Assembly (NCBI RefSeq): GCF_029784135.1
Contig: NC_073746.1
Coordinates: 181,909,788 to 181,973,787 of the forward strand
Origin: Toxorhynchites rutilus septentrionalis
Lineage: Eukaryota; Arthropoda; Insecta; Diptera; Culicidae
Length of the DNA: 64,000 nucleotides
Reading direction: 5' to 3'
Shown here: piece by piece, positions 44,666 to 57,276 of the stretch
How the letters are laid out: each line of letters starts with the position of its first letter
How positions within the stretch are numbered: position 1 is the stretch's first letter
Translations under genes and position numbers: made by a program
The notes under the pieces: generated by a model
Seen by the model: the letters and a program-made list of their open reading frames with translations, nothing else
Databases searched by the model: none
What the model was told of the DNA's origin: nothing

Positions 44666-46268
44666 AGGTTTACCATATCTACAGAATAATCTGTATTTAT
44701 ACAGATTTTTCAGACTGTTTGAAACCAAAGATCTGTAGATGCAGATTACAGATTTTTCTTGTTTTCATAGAGATTTACAGATTTTTCAAAATAACGATCC
44801 ATTATTAGTTATGGCTTGACCTCAATAATATTTTTTTCCTAACTCATCAATTTTATTCACATATCATTCGAATCAGTCTGAATGAGGGTCATTCTCTTGA
44901 ATGGCTTTAACGTTCCCTGTGGAACTTTTGCCGTCTCAACGTATTTACTAGCTAGCGTCATTTGCTAAGTTGAGGTTTCTTAAGTCAAATAAAATGCCTT
45001 GAATGTATTCTGAGGGGCAAGCTCTTGAATACGCGTGACCACAGTGCAAATCGAAGGAAATTTCTTTGACGAAAAATCTCTCCGCCAGAACGGGAATCGA
45101 ACCCGAACACCCGGCATGATAATGTGAGATGCTAATCACTCGGCCACGAGTGCACATAAATGATTTAGCTAAAATACAAAAGAAATGAACTTATTTAGAC
45201 AAATTCATTATATATATATTCATTATTCCTTGCAAAGCTAACACGTCACAGCCTCACTGTCACTGATGCACTAGTCAGTCCAGACTACCTTGTCATAAAC
45301 GTACCCTGCATTATAATTACATTTGAAGACATTTATTCGTGCCATGCAGAGATATTTGAAAAAATTATCTGGCATCTCTCACTTACAAGCTATTTCTCTC
45401 GTGAGAATGTTATCCGGTCGAAAGCGAGCAAATTGCCCCGATCGAGGGAGTGCCATACTGCCCGATGGTAAACTGATGCGGAAAATATCAAATTGAGAAG
45501 GAAATGAATTCTTTATTACCATTTTCTTCCCCTGAGATATTCACTGGGAACTGGACTCAATAGATATGACCCACAGATATCGCCTTTGAATCGGTTTCAA
45601 GCAACAAAAACCTTATAGAAATTATGTCATGATGTCATGATGTCATGAATCACATCGAAAATCGCTTCCAAAGAAAATTATTTTTCAAATTTTTTTTAAA
45701 GCATGTTATAAATGTAAAACTTACATGATAGGATTCTATCACTGACTATATCCAATTGCCTATATACGATTGCCTATATCCATTGCATTTCTATTCTTGC
45801 TGGTTTACGAGAAAATCAGGCGGGTCAAATTGCTCGGCAGGCGCGTTTTAGACACATCTCCTCTAACACAAAAATAATTAGTCTTTCGCCTCTTATCTTT
45901 CTGTTTGAACATACAGAAAAATGCTCTTCTGCACAGTACCGCAATACATAGAGCTTCCATTAATCCTTTCCTTAAGCACGGATGGCAATTTTTGTTTATA
46001 CTGAGTACTGTTATCCATTATTCCTGGTAGCATCGTTTTAGTTCCTTGAATAGGTTCACAAGACATTAAACTTCGTTTAGAAAAAGTTTGAACTGATGAA
46101 TTGTTGCATAAATTATAATATTAGTATACTTCTTTGCTGTGGTGGTCGAAAGCAGACAAACTACCGTAAAGGGTTAATACAGATTTCGATACAGATTTAT
46201 TGAGAAAAAACACAGATAAAAAGATTTTTTGAGACCAAAAACACAGATTTTATTATGGCAACCCAAAA
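44666..46268. mobile_element. 1.6-kb hAT-type element with CAGATTTTT subterminal motifs
   Basis: The left end (C)AGGTTTACCATA, then ATCTGTATTTATACAGATTTTT, and the right end CACAGATTTTATTATGGCAACCC are imperfect TIRs, both with clustered CAGAT motifs. CAAAATC occurs at both flanks, consistent with a decayed 7-8-bp target duplication. It contains a SINE (44888-45152) and a piggyBac-type right end at about 46162. No transposase. Confidence 0.5.
44888..45152 (-). mobile_element. tRNA-derived SINE, copy 1
   Basis: On the minus strand the 5' end is a tRNA-like unit with A box TGGCCGAGTGATTAGC and B box GGTTCGATTCC, followed by an unrelated body (TTTCGTCAAAGAAATTTCC, ACGCGTATTCAAGAGCTTG, GAGACGGCAAAAGTTCC). 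The body is shared with copy 2 at 57 kb. The target duplication is unclear. Confidence 0.75.
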
Positions 46269-46275
46269 TCGCAAA

Positions 46276-46560
46276 TCAAGGCGCGTAGAAGTATATCCTA
46301 AGGTGGGCCAACTTGCTAAAACCACTCTTCAGCCATCTTGGAAGTCTACTGTGTTTTGTTTGTAAACAAAACACAATACGCTTGTGCCCAAGCTCGCTCG
46401 TGATCAGTCTGTCTCTTTCACACTTCAAGGAAAAAATTCCCCTTCTGCTTTCTTCCGTACTGTTTTCATATACCGCTCCCCTAACCAACTTAGTGACGAA
46501 ACGGCCTCACCTAGTACCATAGACCCGTCTTGTCGCAAATGAGATCTCTGTTATACTAAT
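46276..46560. repeat. fragment related to the pogo-like element interior
   Basis: CCCCTTCTGCTTTC.TCCGTACTGT, ACCGCTCCCCTAACC and ACCATAGACCCG parallel 28940-29040. Overlapping frames on both strands are by-products. Confidence 0.4.
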
Positions 46561-46839
46561 GACAGGAGCAAGGACGGAACCAAAGTTACTGTCGCTCATC
46601 TGCCATGCTTCCGTGCGTACGAGCTCTGCACTGAACTTGTTTTATATACATTCTGGGAAAGCATTCTGAAGCAACCAATTTTGTTGTTCAGCGATATAGC
46701 AAATCCAGAACTGACGATTTGCCACAGGAAAGTCAATATCTATTGTGCTGCTTCTTTCCTTTGACAGAATAATGAAAGATGGTTAGTTGCGATTGTTTCC
46801 GCAATGGTATGAATTTGTACCTCGTTGCTGCATTAGTTG

Positions 46840-47025
46840 CTCGGTTTGGTAGGAACCGTTTGAAGAGCACAGATTGATCCAATCAGAACATGAGATTTTC
46901 GTTTATATAATGCTCGATAAGTTATAAGTGTTCGAAATCTTTCATTATTGCGTTAAATGTTCAATTTTTAGATTATAGTTTTACACTCTACATGTTTCTA
47001 TTAAATGTAGTCCTTCGGTAAAATC
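46840..47025 (-). repeat. GACGTAG-family end fragment (copy G)
   Basis: On the minus strand it reads a degraded TTTTACCGAAGGACTACATT end, then CGAACACTTATAACTTATCGAGC, then CTGATTGGATCAATCTGTGCTC and AACGGTTCCTACC. This is the order of copy A's left subterminal region. It stops at the same place as copy H. Confidence 0.5.
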
Positions 47026-47109
47026 ATAACATGCATCGCCATCACGATTTATTAAACACTCAGCAACAAGGCAGCAAGGTAGTGCAATTGTGATAGCTTT
47101 TCGAAGACC

Positions 47110-49618
47110 AAAAATGAAAATAGGAGTAATTTAAAGGCCACCGCATGCAGATTTAGCTGAAAGCATCAATTTCCTAGATAGATTATTAGAATCCTACAAT
47201 GGGCTGGTGTGTGTAGGTGATTTTAATATAAATTTGCTGAATGAATTATCGCAACAATACAAATCAATGGTAATGTCTAACGGTTTTTCGTTTCTTAATT
47301 AAGTTAATGAAAATAATTTCACTTATCGTAATAGAACATGTAGATCTATCCTAGCTCATGCAATAACGGATGTATGTAACTATGAATACTCGTTAGCCCT
47401 GCATGATGTAAGTTTTTCTGATCATAGAGCAGTTTTAGTTAGTTTGAGAGCCATCGAAAATATCACGTATTCTAATACGGATATTGAGTATCTAAAGTAT
47501 GACTTTGATAGCGTATCGGTCGATTTAAGAGAATCAATAGACCAAATTACCAATTTGGAAGAGTTTGGCAGTCTGGTAACTAATCTTCTGAGAAACAACG
47601 TGCAGCGAATAAAGGTCAAATCAAAGAATTGTTCTATGTTTCCATGGATTGATCAAACTGTTCTAAATCATATTCGTGTAAGAGAACAACTGTATCGAAG
47701 AACAGTAGAGTGGCCCAACAACACACAAACTAAATTGAATTATAAAAGACAGAAAAACTATGTTACCAAACTCATTAGACAGAAACAAAAGCTGTACTAT
47801 CAAAATTTAATTGAGGATAATAGTCATGATATTAGAAAAGCATGGAGCATAATGAATGAAATTGTTTTTAAAAAAAGTTCAAGAATCTAAAGATTGCTGT
47901 AACCGAATTGCAATATAATAATGCAGTAATAACTAATAGTACTGATATATGTAATATATTTAATGATTACTTTTCAAATATTCCTAACGAACTCCGTATC
48001 AATTTGTTGAATAATTTTGTAAACCAAGAACAAATATGCACATTGAATAGAAGTATCTCTGATTCACTTCTTCTGATTCCAGCCTCTGCCATTGAAGTTG
48101 ATAATTATATACGCGATTTAAAAAATTCAAGGACTGCTGGAATTGATTTGGTACCGTCTACCTTTCCGAAACATAATGCTGATATAATTGTTCCAAAGCT
48201 AACAGCACTTTTAAATCTATCAATGGAAGAAGGTAAATTTCCTGATAACTTAAAAAAGGCCAAAATAATACCAATTTACAAGAAAGGGCCCGAAAATCTA
48301 GCTGACAATTACAGACCAATTTCAATTCTCCCTGCCTTCTCGAAGCTTTTTGAAAAGGTTATACACAACAGACTAGCAAGCTTCTTTACAACTAATAATC
48401 TTATAAATAAGAATCAATTTGGTTTCCAACCTCGATCAAATACTTCTAGTGCGGTGGTTAGCCTAATAAACAATATCCAATCAAGTATTGATCAAAGAAG
48501 AACTTGTTCAGCTATTTTTGTTGACATATCCAAGGCATTTGACTGTGTTCAACACGATATTCTGCTATTGAAACTCAACAGATACGGAGTACGAGGAAAT
48601 GCGCTAAATCTAATACAATCATATCTGTGTAATACAAAGCAAATTGTTGAAATTAACGATCACAGAAGTCTAGAAAGTAGTGTTCAATATGGTGTGCCTC
48701 AGTGCTCCGTATTAGGACCTCTATTGTTTAATGTTTACATTAATGATATCTTTGATTTACCATTGCGAGAAATACTACAATTATATACGAATGATGCAGT
48801 TCTTGTTTACAGTACTAATGATACAGACCAAATGTTTATAGATATGCAATACGATTTGAACCTAATCAATAGTTGGTTCTTCAATAACGGATTAACGGGT
48901 AATGCCTCTAAAACTAAATTCATGATTCTTGCGAGTACTGATCGTTTCAGCAACATAAGATGTGAATTGAAATTAGGAAAGGATCAAATAGAAAGAGTTA
49001 ATTCTATCACTTATTTGGGTTTAACAATACAGCAGAATCTAAAATGGAATATTCACGTTAATAAGATCCACGGGAAAATAACTAAATTTCTTGGAATGCT
49101 CAGAAGATGTAGTTTTATGCTGCCATTTAGGCAAAGGAAGTATCTTTACTATGCTTATGTCCATTCGCAGATCACGTATCTGAATATCGTTTGGCAGAAT
49201 GCACCTGCTTATGTCATTAACATAATAGCTATAACAATCAATAAATTCATGCGAATTATTTTTTGGGAAGAATACAGTAACCCAAATTCAAGCACAATAG
49301 ATTTGTATAGAAATAATTACATGTTGAATTTTAATCAGATAAAATATTTTGAAACAGTTCTGTTTGTCTATAAGATAAAAAATAAATATACTTATGAGCA
49401 ATGTAAGTTTGCAAAGCAGAGGCGAAATTCACAGATATGAAACACGATCAATTGACCGTCTTAGAGTGTCAGTCCCGAGAACAAATTATCTCAGACTGGG
49501 CTGTATCTACATTGCAATAACAAATTACAATAATCTGCCAGTAAATATAAAAAACATCCATCCACTTCTAAGATTTAAAAAAGCTTTGAAGTTGTTCGCT
49601 TTTCATAACATTCCATGA
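47110..49618 (+). pseudogene. CR1/L2-like LINE ORF2: endonuclease remnant plus near-complete RT
   Basis: The endonuclease C-half is first (about 47130-47440): CVGDFNINL and SFSDHRAVLVSL, with two in-frame stops. A linker frame ends at 47890. The RT is open for 510 codons (47908-49440): KNSRTAGIDLVP, KAKIIPIYKKG, NYRPISILPAFSKLFEKVI, NKNQFGFQPRSNTSSAV, IFVDISKAFDCVQHDIL, YGVPQCSVLGPLLFNVYIND. The catalytic box reads LYTNDAVLVY instead of YADD, so one catalytic Asp is Asn and the enzyme cannot be active. GVPQG has become GVPQC. The C-terminus continues in a third frame (49394-49618). The 5' end is truncated. Clade is inferred from RT motifs. Confidence 0.8.
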
Positions 49619-51910
49619 TATTTGTTATTCATAATATTGCAAATATTTGTTTTCCATAATTATGTAATTACATATTATTCCAAGTTCTAATTCGATTGGA
49701 TTCTTGAGTGCAAAAATGAATATAAAAGAAGGACCTCAATATCAGTCATTTTGACTGTCGAAGGTCTATTATTTTGAATGCTTATATTGCATATATAAGG
49801 GAACTGGAGATATACAAGCATATTGTAAAAATAGTTTAAGAAGAATATTGTACCGATTATATACAGGGGTTTTTATGCCTAAGATGTAATATGGATAATG
49901 TATTTCCTCTGTGGCTTTTCCCCTTTTGAAAAGATCCAATAAATAAAAAGTCAATAAAACAAAACTCACATCACAAGAATTCTTCTCTGATTAATCATAA
50001 CAAAACATTACCTTACCTACAAATAGTTTATCCATTCAACAAGTATTTCTCCATATTCATATTCATCATCCATCATTTGTCCATCTTTATGTATCCATTA
50101 AGTGGGCCAACTTGTGCTTCTCGAGAAAAGAAAATAGCACCCACAACAACACCGAGATTGCTTCCTCACTTTCGGTGGCGGTTCGATGGACGAGTCGCGC
50201 AAAAAAAGTGATGCTGATTCTGCTCATAAATAATTTCATTGTTACGGATCGTCACTGAATCAACAAACAACGCGGGACGATGCTCTGGCTTAATGGCAGA
50301 GATGATGCTAAACTCGATGGTGGTATTTCTCATTTTACCAATTACGAGCATCTCGCCGTTTTGCTCTTGTCGTTCGGTGCGTGCTCCACGCGTATTCAGT
50401 GGATTACGCGGCACCCGAGCATCTTAATTTCAACCCATTCATTCCGGTTTCTGGCGAACATTATTCAGCGCATATATGCGATGGAGAGGCAAAATGTGCA
50501 TAAACAAGTTCCAAGCGAGAAGACATCACAAATTGTTTACGTTGGAAAAATGATCTCCCCTTCAGAGTGGGTGCGAAGAATATCCCTATACGGAAGAATA
50601 TAACAGATGCTCTTATTAATCTTTGGAATTTTTGATTCGAGTTTCCAGGTTGATTATACCGACAATTGGCAGTCAGGTCAAGCTATGCGAACTTCAGTCA
50701 TTCCGGCACTCTACGCGATATCGCTTCGGTCAGCGTACATTTTTGAGATACACCGGAAAACAAGAAACAGCTCAACATTTCCGCCGCGTCCCGGTTGATT
50801 TAGGGAATGTTCAAATTCGACGTTATCATTCGTACGTTCCGTTTGACACAGAGTTCCACTGAACAGTCGGCCGATAGCAGTAGCAAATGGTATACCGGGT
50901 ATCTATGGGTGTATAACAGCAGAAGTGAGCCGCTGAAAGCGGATTTTGTACGCTTGGTGGAGCGAAAACATCGCCACCAGCGAATAGCAACTTCCATTCT
51001 ACAACTGGGATGGCAAGAGTGGAACATAAACAATGAAATTGAGCGCAATTGCAAATGATATAGAGTGCGGACTGGAACAGGGTGTATGAGACAGTTTTCT
51101 ATCAAATTTTAGCTTTCTTTTGGGTGTGGAACATGGAATTGTTTCTATGTCCGTAATATACCAGGGTGACCCTTGTGTGCATCCCGGTCAATCCGAAATA
51201 ATTTGTTCAAAACACTCTTCAACCCTTTGCAATGTTTATATTTTTATTGTTTATATAAGTTTATATTTATCAAGCACCTAGGCCAAATTTAACATTCTAG
51301 ACCTGGACATAACCCTAGGATTATTCAGAATAAAGCGATGAATTTCAGTTTTGCTCTGACATAAATGGCTACTGCATTGTCACACTCAAAAAAGTAAACA
51401 TCAAAAAACAATGATCATTGTCGTTGTTATTCATTTGAATAACTACCTGAAACAAGCAGTTTGACAGCCACCCTAATACGATTCCAGTCAGCGAAAGGGC
51501 TATCGCAGCGTTATCCTTTGCAGACAATTCATATTCATTTTGGAACATATTTTTGTTTCTCGATTCACTTGTATATATGAGGTGTTCAGACTCTTTGTCG
51601 AGTACATTCAGTGCGTCCGTACGTACAGCGCACGCTGATGGCGTCTCGGGAGCCAACTATTTTTCAAAAACTGCGGCCAAGGCCACCCCAAAAGTATATG
51701 ACGGTGTGTGAACCAGATGGTAAATTCCCGTACCGTCCGCTGGCGCCATGTTGTAAACTGGATAAATGTGTACCACGTATTCCGTCCAATGTCTCTATTT
51801 TTTATCTACCTTCAAGTTGTATGTCAATAATCAATAAATAATCTTCAATATAATATCACATTCTACAGTATGTTTCAGAAGAGATGTTACATCCACCGTA
51901 TTTCATATAA
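49619..51910. other. non-coding stretch, no gene supported
   Basis: 49619-49780 is probably LINE 3' UTR. Between 50100 and 51060 the base composition is more balanced and frames overlap on both strands, without any recognised domain. It may be an old element body. Confidence 0.3.
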
Positions 51911-51914
51911 AAAT

Positions 51915-53220
51915 GGCAAAGTTTTGCCATTTTTGTTAGATTTTGTTTACTTCCTTACATGACTTCTATCAAGTATGCAAATATGTGATGACAAAAATAA
52001 AATCCCACCCCAAAAAATAACATTAAAATCATTCAAAACCTTTGAGTAATCCTTCGTTTCCACATTTTATGACAGCTAGGGCTGTGTGATATAATTTAAA
52101 CAAAGTGTTGTTTACATTGACACATAAAAGTCGATTGTTGTTGTCTACACAAAGAGTTTTCAACAAAATCAAAATGGGTGGAAAAAAATCAGCATGCAAG
52201 TCCGAAATCTTGTTGTTTAGGATTATTTGTAGCAAAATTCACAGCGGAAGATTGCAGAGAAGATCGGAATAAGCCGAGAAGCGGTCCGTGAAATTGTGGT
52301 CATGCACAAAGCTTACAGTTCGCTTGCTGACAGATCCGGAAAAGGTCGTCGTCTGAAGACCGTTAGCCGGACGTATTAACGAATCATCCAACAAGTGGAG
52401 AAATATCCGAAAGCATCAGTCAAAATTATTCCTCTCGTTGGAGGATACGCCACTGACCAGCTGAGCATGGACTTAAAAGCAGATTCACAAAAAACGTCCA
52501 TTTATCAGCAAGGATAATAAATTGAAGGACTCGAATTTACCCGGAAACATATTAACAAACCCGGATAAAAAATAACAAAAAAGTACTTTAGGCTGACGAA
52601 TCGAAATTTGAGCTTTTCAACTAGTCTCCAGAAGACGTGGAACGAAATCGACCCTCGGCACCTCCAGAACTTGGTCGATAGTATACCCAAACGTCTTCAA
52701 CAAGTTATTGAAGCTTCAGGAGGCCGCACTATGCACACTGATGCTTTTAACTTTTCTGCTTTTATTGTGTGGTTTGTTATTTCTAGAACTCAGACTTTTA
52801 TATTTGTTTTCTATTTTTATTCTGCGTGTCATTGAAATAAAATGTTTTGTTTATGTTTTATGAGTTGAATCCAGCTAAATATGATGGTAATGCAATAAAA
52901 AATGTTAGTTTTATAACAAAGACCCATGAAATTGCTATTTTCATTTAACAGATTGTTTTTTATTCAAACAAAATTGAGAAAATCGTTTTCTAATGCTGTT
53001 TTTATTTTTAAAATGTAAACAACACTTTGTTCATATCGCTCCAATATCGAATGCTTACAATACCGCACAGCTCTAACTGTCATAACCTGAAGAAAACGGG
53101 AGTTACTCAAAGGTTTTGAGTGGTTTTAATGTTACTTTTTAGGCATATTTTCACACAGTAAATAAGTCATGTAAGTGAGTAAACAAAATCTAACAAAAAA
53201 TGAAAAAATGAAAACTTCTG
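51915..53220 (+). mobile_element. Tc1-like element with ~200-bp TIRs and a deleted transposase
   Basis: The left arm (about 51930-52130) and right arm (about 53015-53205) are inverted repeats: GTTAGATTTTGTTTACTTCC, TTACATGACTT, TAACATTAAAA.CA.TCAAAACCTTTGAGTAA, GTGTTGTTTACATTG. Between them (52240-52730, +) is a broken transposase. The HTH remnant reads QRKIAEKIGISREAVREIV. The first catalytic motif is ADESKFELF. A direct jump follows to the C-terminus TWNEIDPRHLQNLVDSIPKR, so the region with the other two catalytic acids is gone. Long TIRs are known in Tc1-type elements such as Minos. Confidence 0.75.
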
Positions 53221-53783
53221 AATAACTTCAAAGAGTAATAGTTAACAAACAAATCTATAAAATTACGGTAGTAGTTTTCAATAAAATAGTCCAGAAATTT
53301 AGAAAAGTTGGGCCCAACCGTCATGCTGAACAAATTTCGGCCAGAACGATTTCATTTAGAGCTTGACAGTTATTCTATAGACATGATGACATTGACTAAT
53401 TAGAAATTTATTAAAAGAAAACGCAAGGCGAGAAGTTTCGCGTTTATCTACGAACTGATGTCTAGCGAATCTACACCCAAAGTTAATTTTTGGCACATGT
53501 TATGGCATCCCGATTTATTACAAGAAATGATAAATAATAGAAAATGTTCTACTCCCCAATACGTGTATATCATTTGTGTAATGTATATGCTAGAGCCAAT
53601 ATAAGCGAACGAAACAGGAGACACATTTAAATGAAAGCATATGAAAGCTTTTCGTATAGTTTGCCAAGTACACTGCTTAGACAGAGAAAGATATATTCTC
53701 GTTCATGTTCTTCTTTATCCTATTAGAAAACACTTTCCAACTGCATTTTATGACGAGGTGTAATATTACCACGCTTCTATATA
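53221..53783. other. AT-rich spacer, nothing recognised
   Basis: No frames of note and no element ends before the mariner terminus at 53784. Confidence 0.3.
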
Positions 53784-54480
53784 CGAAGGTCGTTCAAAAA
53801 ATAAGTTTCAGTGCCTCAGAAATCGCGGAAAAATAAAGTTAGGACAAAAAAAGGTGATTTTCGTAATCTACGTTTTATTTTATATTTTTCTACATAATCG
53901 CCGTAACGTTCGAAGCATTTTTCATAGCGTTGCACGAGTATTCCGAGTGCGAAGTGCGTAGCGTCCAACTTTTTGAAGTACGATGTAACTGCGTCACGAA
54001 TTTCTCCAATGTTATCGAATCGTTGACCGCCGAACGTCTGTTCCATCACCGGGAATAAGTGATAGTCGCTAGGGGCGAGGTCTGGGGAGTAAGGAGGATG
54101 CTCGAACACATTTCTTTTGAATTTTTTCAATTTCTCTTTAGTTACGCGAGCAGAATGAATTGCGCATTATCGTGGATGAGGAACACTTCTTTCGTCAATA
54201 AACCTGGCGTTTTATCTCTTTTGTTTATTTTTGGCTGTTAGCTGTAACAGAGCCGATTTTTTCGATCGCAACCAATGTGGCTACGGAGACGCCCCAAACC
54301 TGGCCTTTTGTTCTTAATCGCGGTTCTTAATCGGTTCAAAATTTCACAATAGTACGGTGATGAAATAGGCGTTCGGCTTTGAAATAGCTTTGCATTCCAG
54401 CCGGCCTTGGTTCTTGATCCCCATTGATGTTGTATGGACTTTTTTTTGGCACAATCCCAAATGAAATGAGAAAAGAAAAC
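53784..54480 (-). pseudogene. mariner (DD34D) transposase relic
   Basis: On the minus strand ISSPYYCEILNRLRTAIKNKRP (about 54370) precedes FLIHDNA (about 54160, second Asp). After a frameshift comes RVTKEKLKKFKRNVFEHPPYSPD, then LAPSDYHLFPVMEQTFGGQRF (third Asp, the DD34D signature), ending at 53816. CGAAGGTCGTTCAAAAAATAAG next to TA at 53782-53783 is the mariner terminus. The N-terminal half and the other TIR are lost. Confidence 0.8.
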
Positions 54481-54593
54481 AGAAAGAGATCTGCTCGCAT
54501 ACATACAAACCATTTTTAAGCTTTTAAAACAGCTCATTATTTGCGCATTTGACCCTCCAGCACACGAAATGGCATTATTTCTACCAAAGATGA

Positions 54594-54743
54594 GGAGGCG
54601 ACCTGGCGTAGTGATAACATCCATGCCTCTCACGCTAAAGGTCACGAGTTTAATTCTCACTCCCGACATTCTTCCAAAAATGGAGGTAAAAGTGACGAAC
54701 CAGCCAAATGAGTTGAAAGTCACTATAATACAGATAAAAAAAA
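54594..54743 (+). mobile_element. 150-bp tRNA-type SINE
   Basis: A box TGGCGTAGTGATAACAT (54604) and B box GGTCACGAGTTTAATTC (54640) form a pol III promoter. The body is CACTCCCGACATTCTTCC, GTGACGAACCAGCC, ACTATAATACAGAT plus an A tail. The flanks TTCTACCAAAGATGA (54579-54593) and TTCTATCAAAGATGA (54744-54758) are a 15-bp duplication with one mismatch. A truncated copy is at 9718-9811. Confidence 0.85.
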
Positions 54744-54758
54744 TTCTATCAAAGATGA

Positions 54759-56970
54759 AATGTTTTCAGCTAACGCTAGTTTGGGTGTATAAACCAACAG
54801 TCTAAGAGACATTCAACAATAAACAATGCTCCTCAGTTAATAATCATTATCCTGTTGATGGAATTCGTGAACATCCGATCGTCCTCATCTCGGAAGGGTA
54901 CGTAATGAATCCGATCGTTCCCATTTCGGATACAGAAGAGCATTCAGTTCTATATGCCGATGAACGATCTGCAATTGCTAATCATTCTGATGCGACAAAA
55001 AGAAGAAATACATCTCTGTGGATCCGAAAGCTGATAATGTCCACGCTTGTCCATGGAGAGGGGGGAGGGGGTATAGACCGAGTCCACGTGGACAGGAAGA
55101 ATATTTTTTTAGATACAATCATCTATACATTCAAATAAAATAAAATTAAATTACACATTCTAGAATTTCAAAATTATCCGTATTTATCAATAAACCGCCT
55201 GAGAGTACTGCCCAATCAAACATTCATATACTTCCTCTCATATCATTGATCTTCTTCAAGAATTGAAGCGGAGAAAAATTAACACCCCTATTCGTTCGAT
55301 TCGAAATATTTCAAACTATTTGATAAAATTTCATTCTGTATTCTGTTCGAGTTGTTTTTGCATTTCGTTTGATCTGTTACTCTTCGGACTTTGAATGGGC
55401 AAAACGTTCGAAATAGGGAATACAAAATTATAACTCGAACGAAATGATAAAAAAGTAAAGAGCAAATAACAAATAACTTTTCGGGCAAGGTAAGCCAAAA
55501 ATCGATGAGTAGTGATGTAATTTTCCCCGTGAGCATTTTGAAAGTCATCTAGACACTCAATACAGAATGATCAATAAGCAGTTGAAAAATAGAAAAAAAT
55601 ATATATTGATAATACTTTGAATGCGCTATTAGTATCCTCTGAAAATTCGCCGAACTATGGCGGAAAAGGTTTCGTATTGTGCTGACGATTAAAAATGAAA
55701 CGAGTATGTAAATGAACCGACATTTCCTGTGACCAATCGTATTCCGGAGTAGAAAAAGAACTACACTCGACAAAAAAATGAAGGAGCAAAATGCGTCATC
55801 GGAAAATATGAGTGATTTTTGAAACATGTAATGCTGTTATAAAATAATGCATTCATCAAAACAATTGGACTTTGTATAGAATATTTTCAAGTTTACAGTG
55901 GACAGTTTTGACCATCGATTTGCTGTGCATTCATTATTTCATGAAATATTCTTAATTCAAAATTGAAGTATAATTTTCCATTCGATAGAGAGTACCACTG
56001 TAGAAAATTGTTATACTGAAACTTTCTATGCATCAAATGGAAGCGAAATAATCAGATTGATTGGATTGTTATTGGGATTATATTTTTAAAATCTATAAAA
56101 ACTTTGAAAGCAAACCAAATCCGATTTATCTTTTCTAGCAATGTCTTTTGTCGACAACGCATATAGACATGAAACTAAAAATAAGTACGTACGATATCCC
56201 TTAATTTGAAATTTGTAGCTTGAAAATGCTGTATTTTTTATTTTCATGTCATCATTATTTGTATAGCATGCTTCCTACTTTATATTTATTTTTTTGATTT
56301 TTTTTAAATTGATAAAAAATTATTTATGCATATAAAATTGTTCTGTTCGTTTTTGTGCGCTTCAAAAACTCGAAAAGTTCGACACCGATGAAGCTCATAT
56401 TATGACACAGAATACAATCCACTTCAAGGATAGTTGTTGCTCAGGGAGCTTTAAGATTTTCAGATGAAATAAGCACACTTCTGAAATAAAGCTGTGTAAA
56501 TTAAATTTTTAGTATTGAATATGTATTTAATGTGATAGCAACACATCTCCTTGCAAGTGTTCGAAAAATTGTGAACTAAAATTGTATCTGATAATAATTT
56601 TAAATCCATATATTTTTATTCGATTAACGTTGCTCAAGATCAATCGGAATTGTGTGGTTTATATTCGGATGCGGATTGTTCAACTATATATTGCGCGATA
56701 ATAGAAAAACAAAGTATTACAAGTATTTCACAACTAAACTCATATGAAACATATGTTCTGAAACACACGTAATTTCCACGGGAGATTATGGGCAATCTCA
56801 AGAGCAAACACGTTTTTAATGTGTGTAGCTTCAAGCTGTAAATTTTTAATTCATTCAATTTTAATTTGTTTATAATTCAATGTAGTTTTAATTTATGATT
56901 CACATTTCTGTCCCTTAACTTTTAATTTGTGTAATTCGTGTGTTCAATAGTAAGTTTTATAAATTTCACT
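54759..56970. other. AT-rich stretch without recognised genes
   Basis: A CCACG..GTCCA plus G-run motif (GGGGGGAGGGGGT, CCACGTGGAC) at 55035-55095 recurs at 57565-57655. Frames at 55288-55827 are AT-bias products. Nothing else is recognised. Confidence 0.3.
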
Positions 56971-56986
56971 TTCCAATCTAATTGTT

Positions 56987-57261
56987 CTTCTTCTTCTTCT
57001 TCAATGGCACTAACGTTCCTAGAGGAACTTCGCCGTCTCAACGTAGTATTACTTGCGTCATTTTTATTAGTACTTAGTTGAGATTTCTATGCCAAATAAC
57101 ACGCCTTGAATGCATTCTGAGTGGCAAGCTCTAGAATACGCGTGATCACATTGCAAGTCGGAGGAAATTTCTTTGACGAAAAATTCCCCCGACCAGAACG
57201 GGAATCGAACCCGAACACCCGGCATGTTAGTTATGACGCTAACCACTCGGCCAAGGGAGCA
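56987..57261 (-). mobile_element. tRNA-derived SINE, copy 2
   Basis: On the minus strand it opens GGTGCTCCCTTGGCCGAGTGG (A box), with B box GGTTCGATTCCCG. It shares its body with copy 1 and ends in a (GAA)n tail (56987-57002). The perfect 15-bp duplication CCAATCTAATTGTTC lies at 56972-56986 and 57262-57276. The tRNA-like head could fool tRNA finders, but the body and TSD make it a SINE. Confidence 0.9.
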
Positions 57262-57276
57262 CCAATCTAATTGTTC

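Noticed and set aside
45068..45152. tRNA gene on the minus strand (A and B boxes)
   Set aside because: The same tRNA-like head is followed by the same 200-bp body at 57 kb with a perfect target duplication, so it is a SINE.
50166..51105. Exons of a host gene on either strand
   Set aside because: Overlapping short frames on both strands without any recognised domain or convincing splice pattern.
57180..57261. tRNA gene on the minus strand
   Set aside because: Head of SINE copy 2, with a (GAA)n tail and 15-bp duplication.
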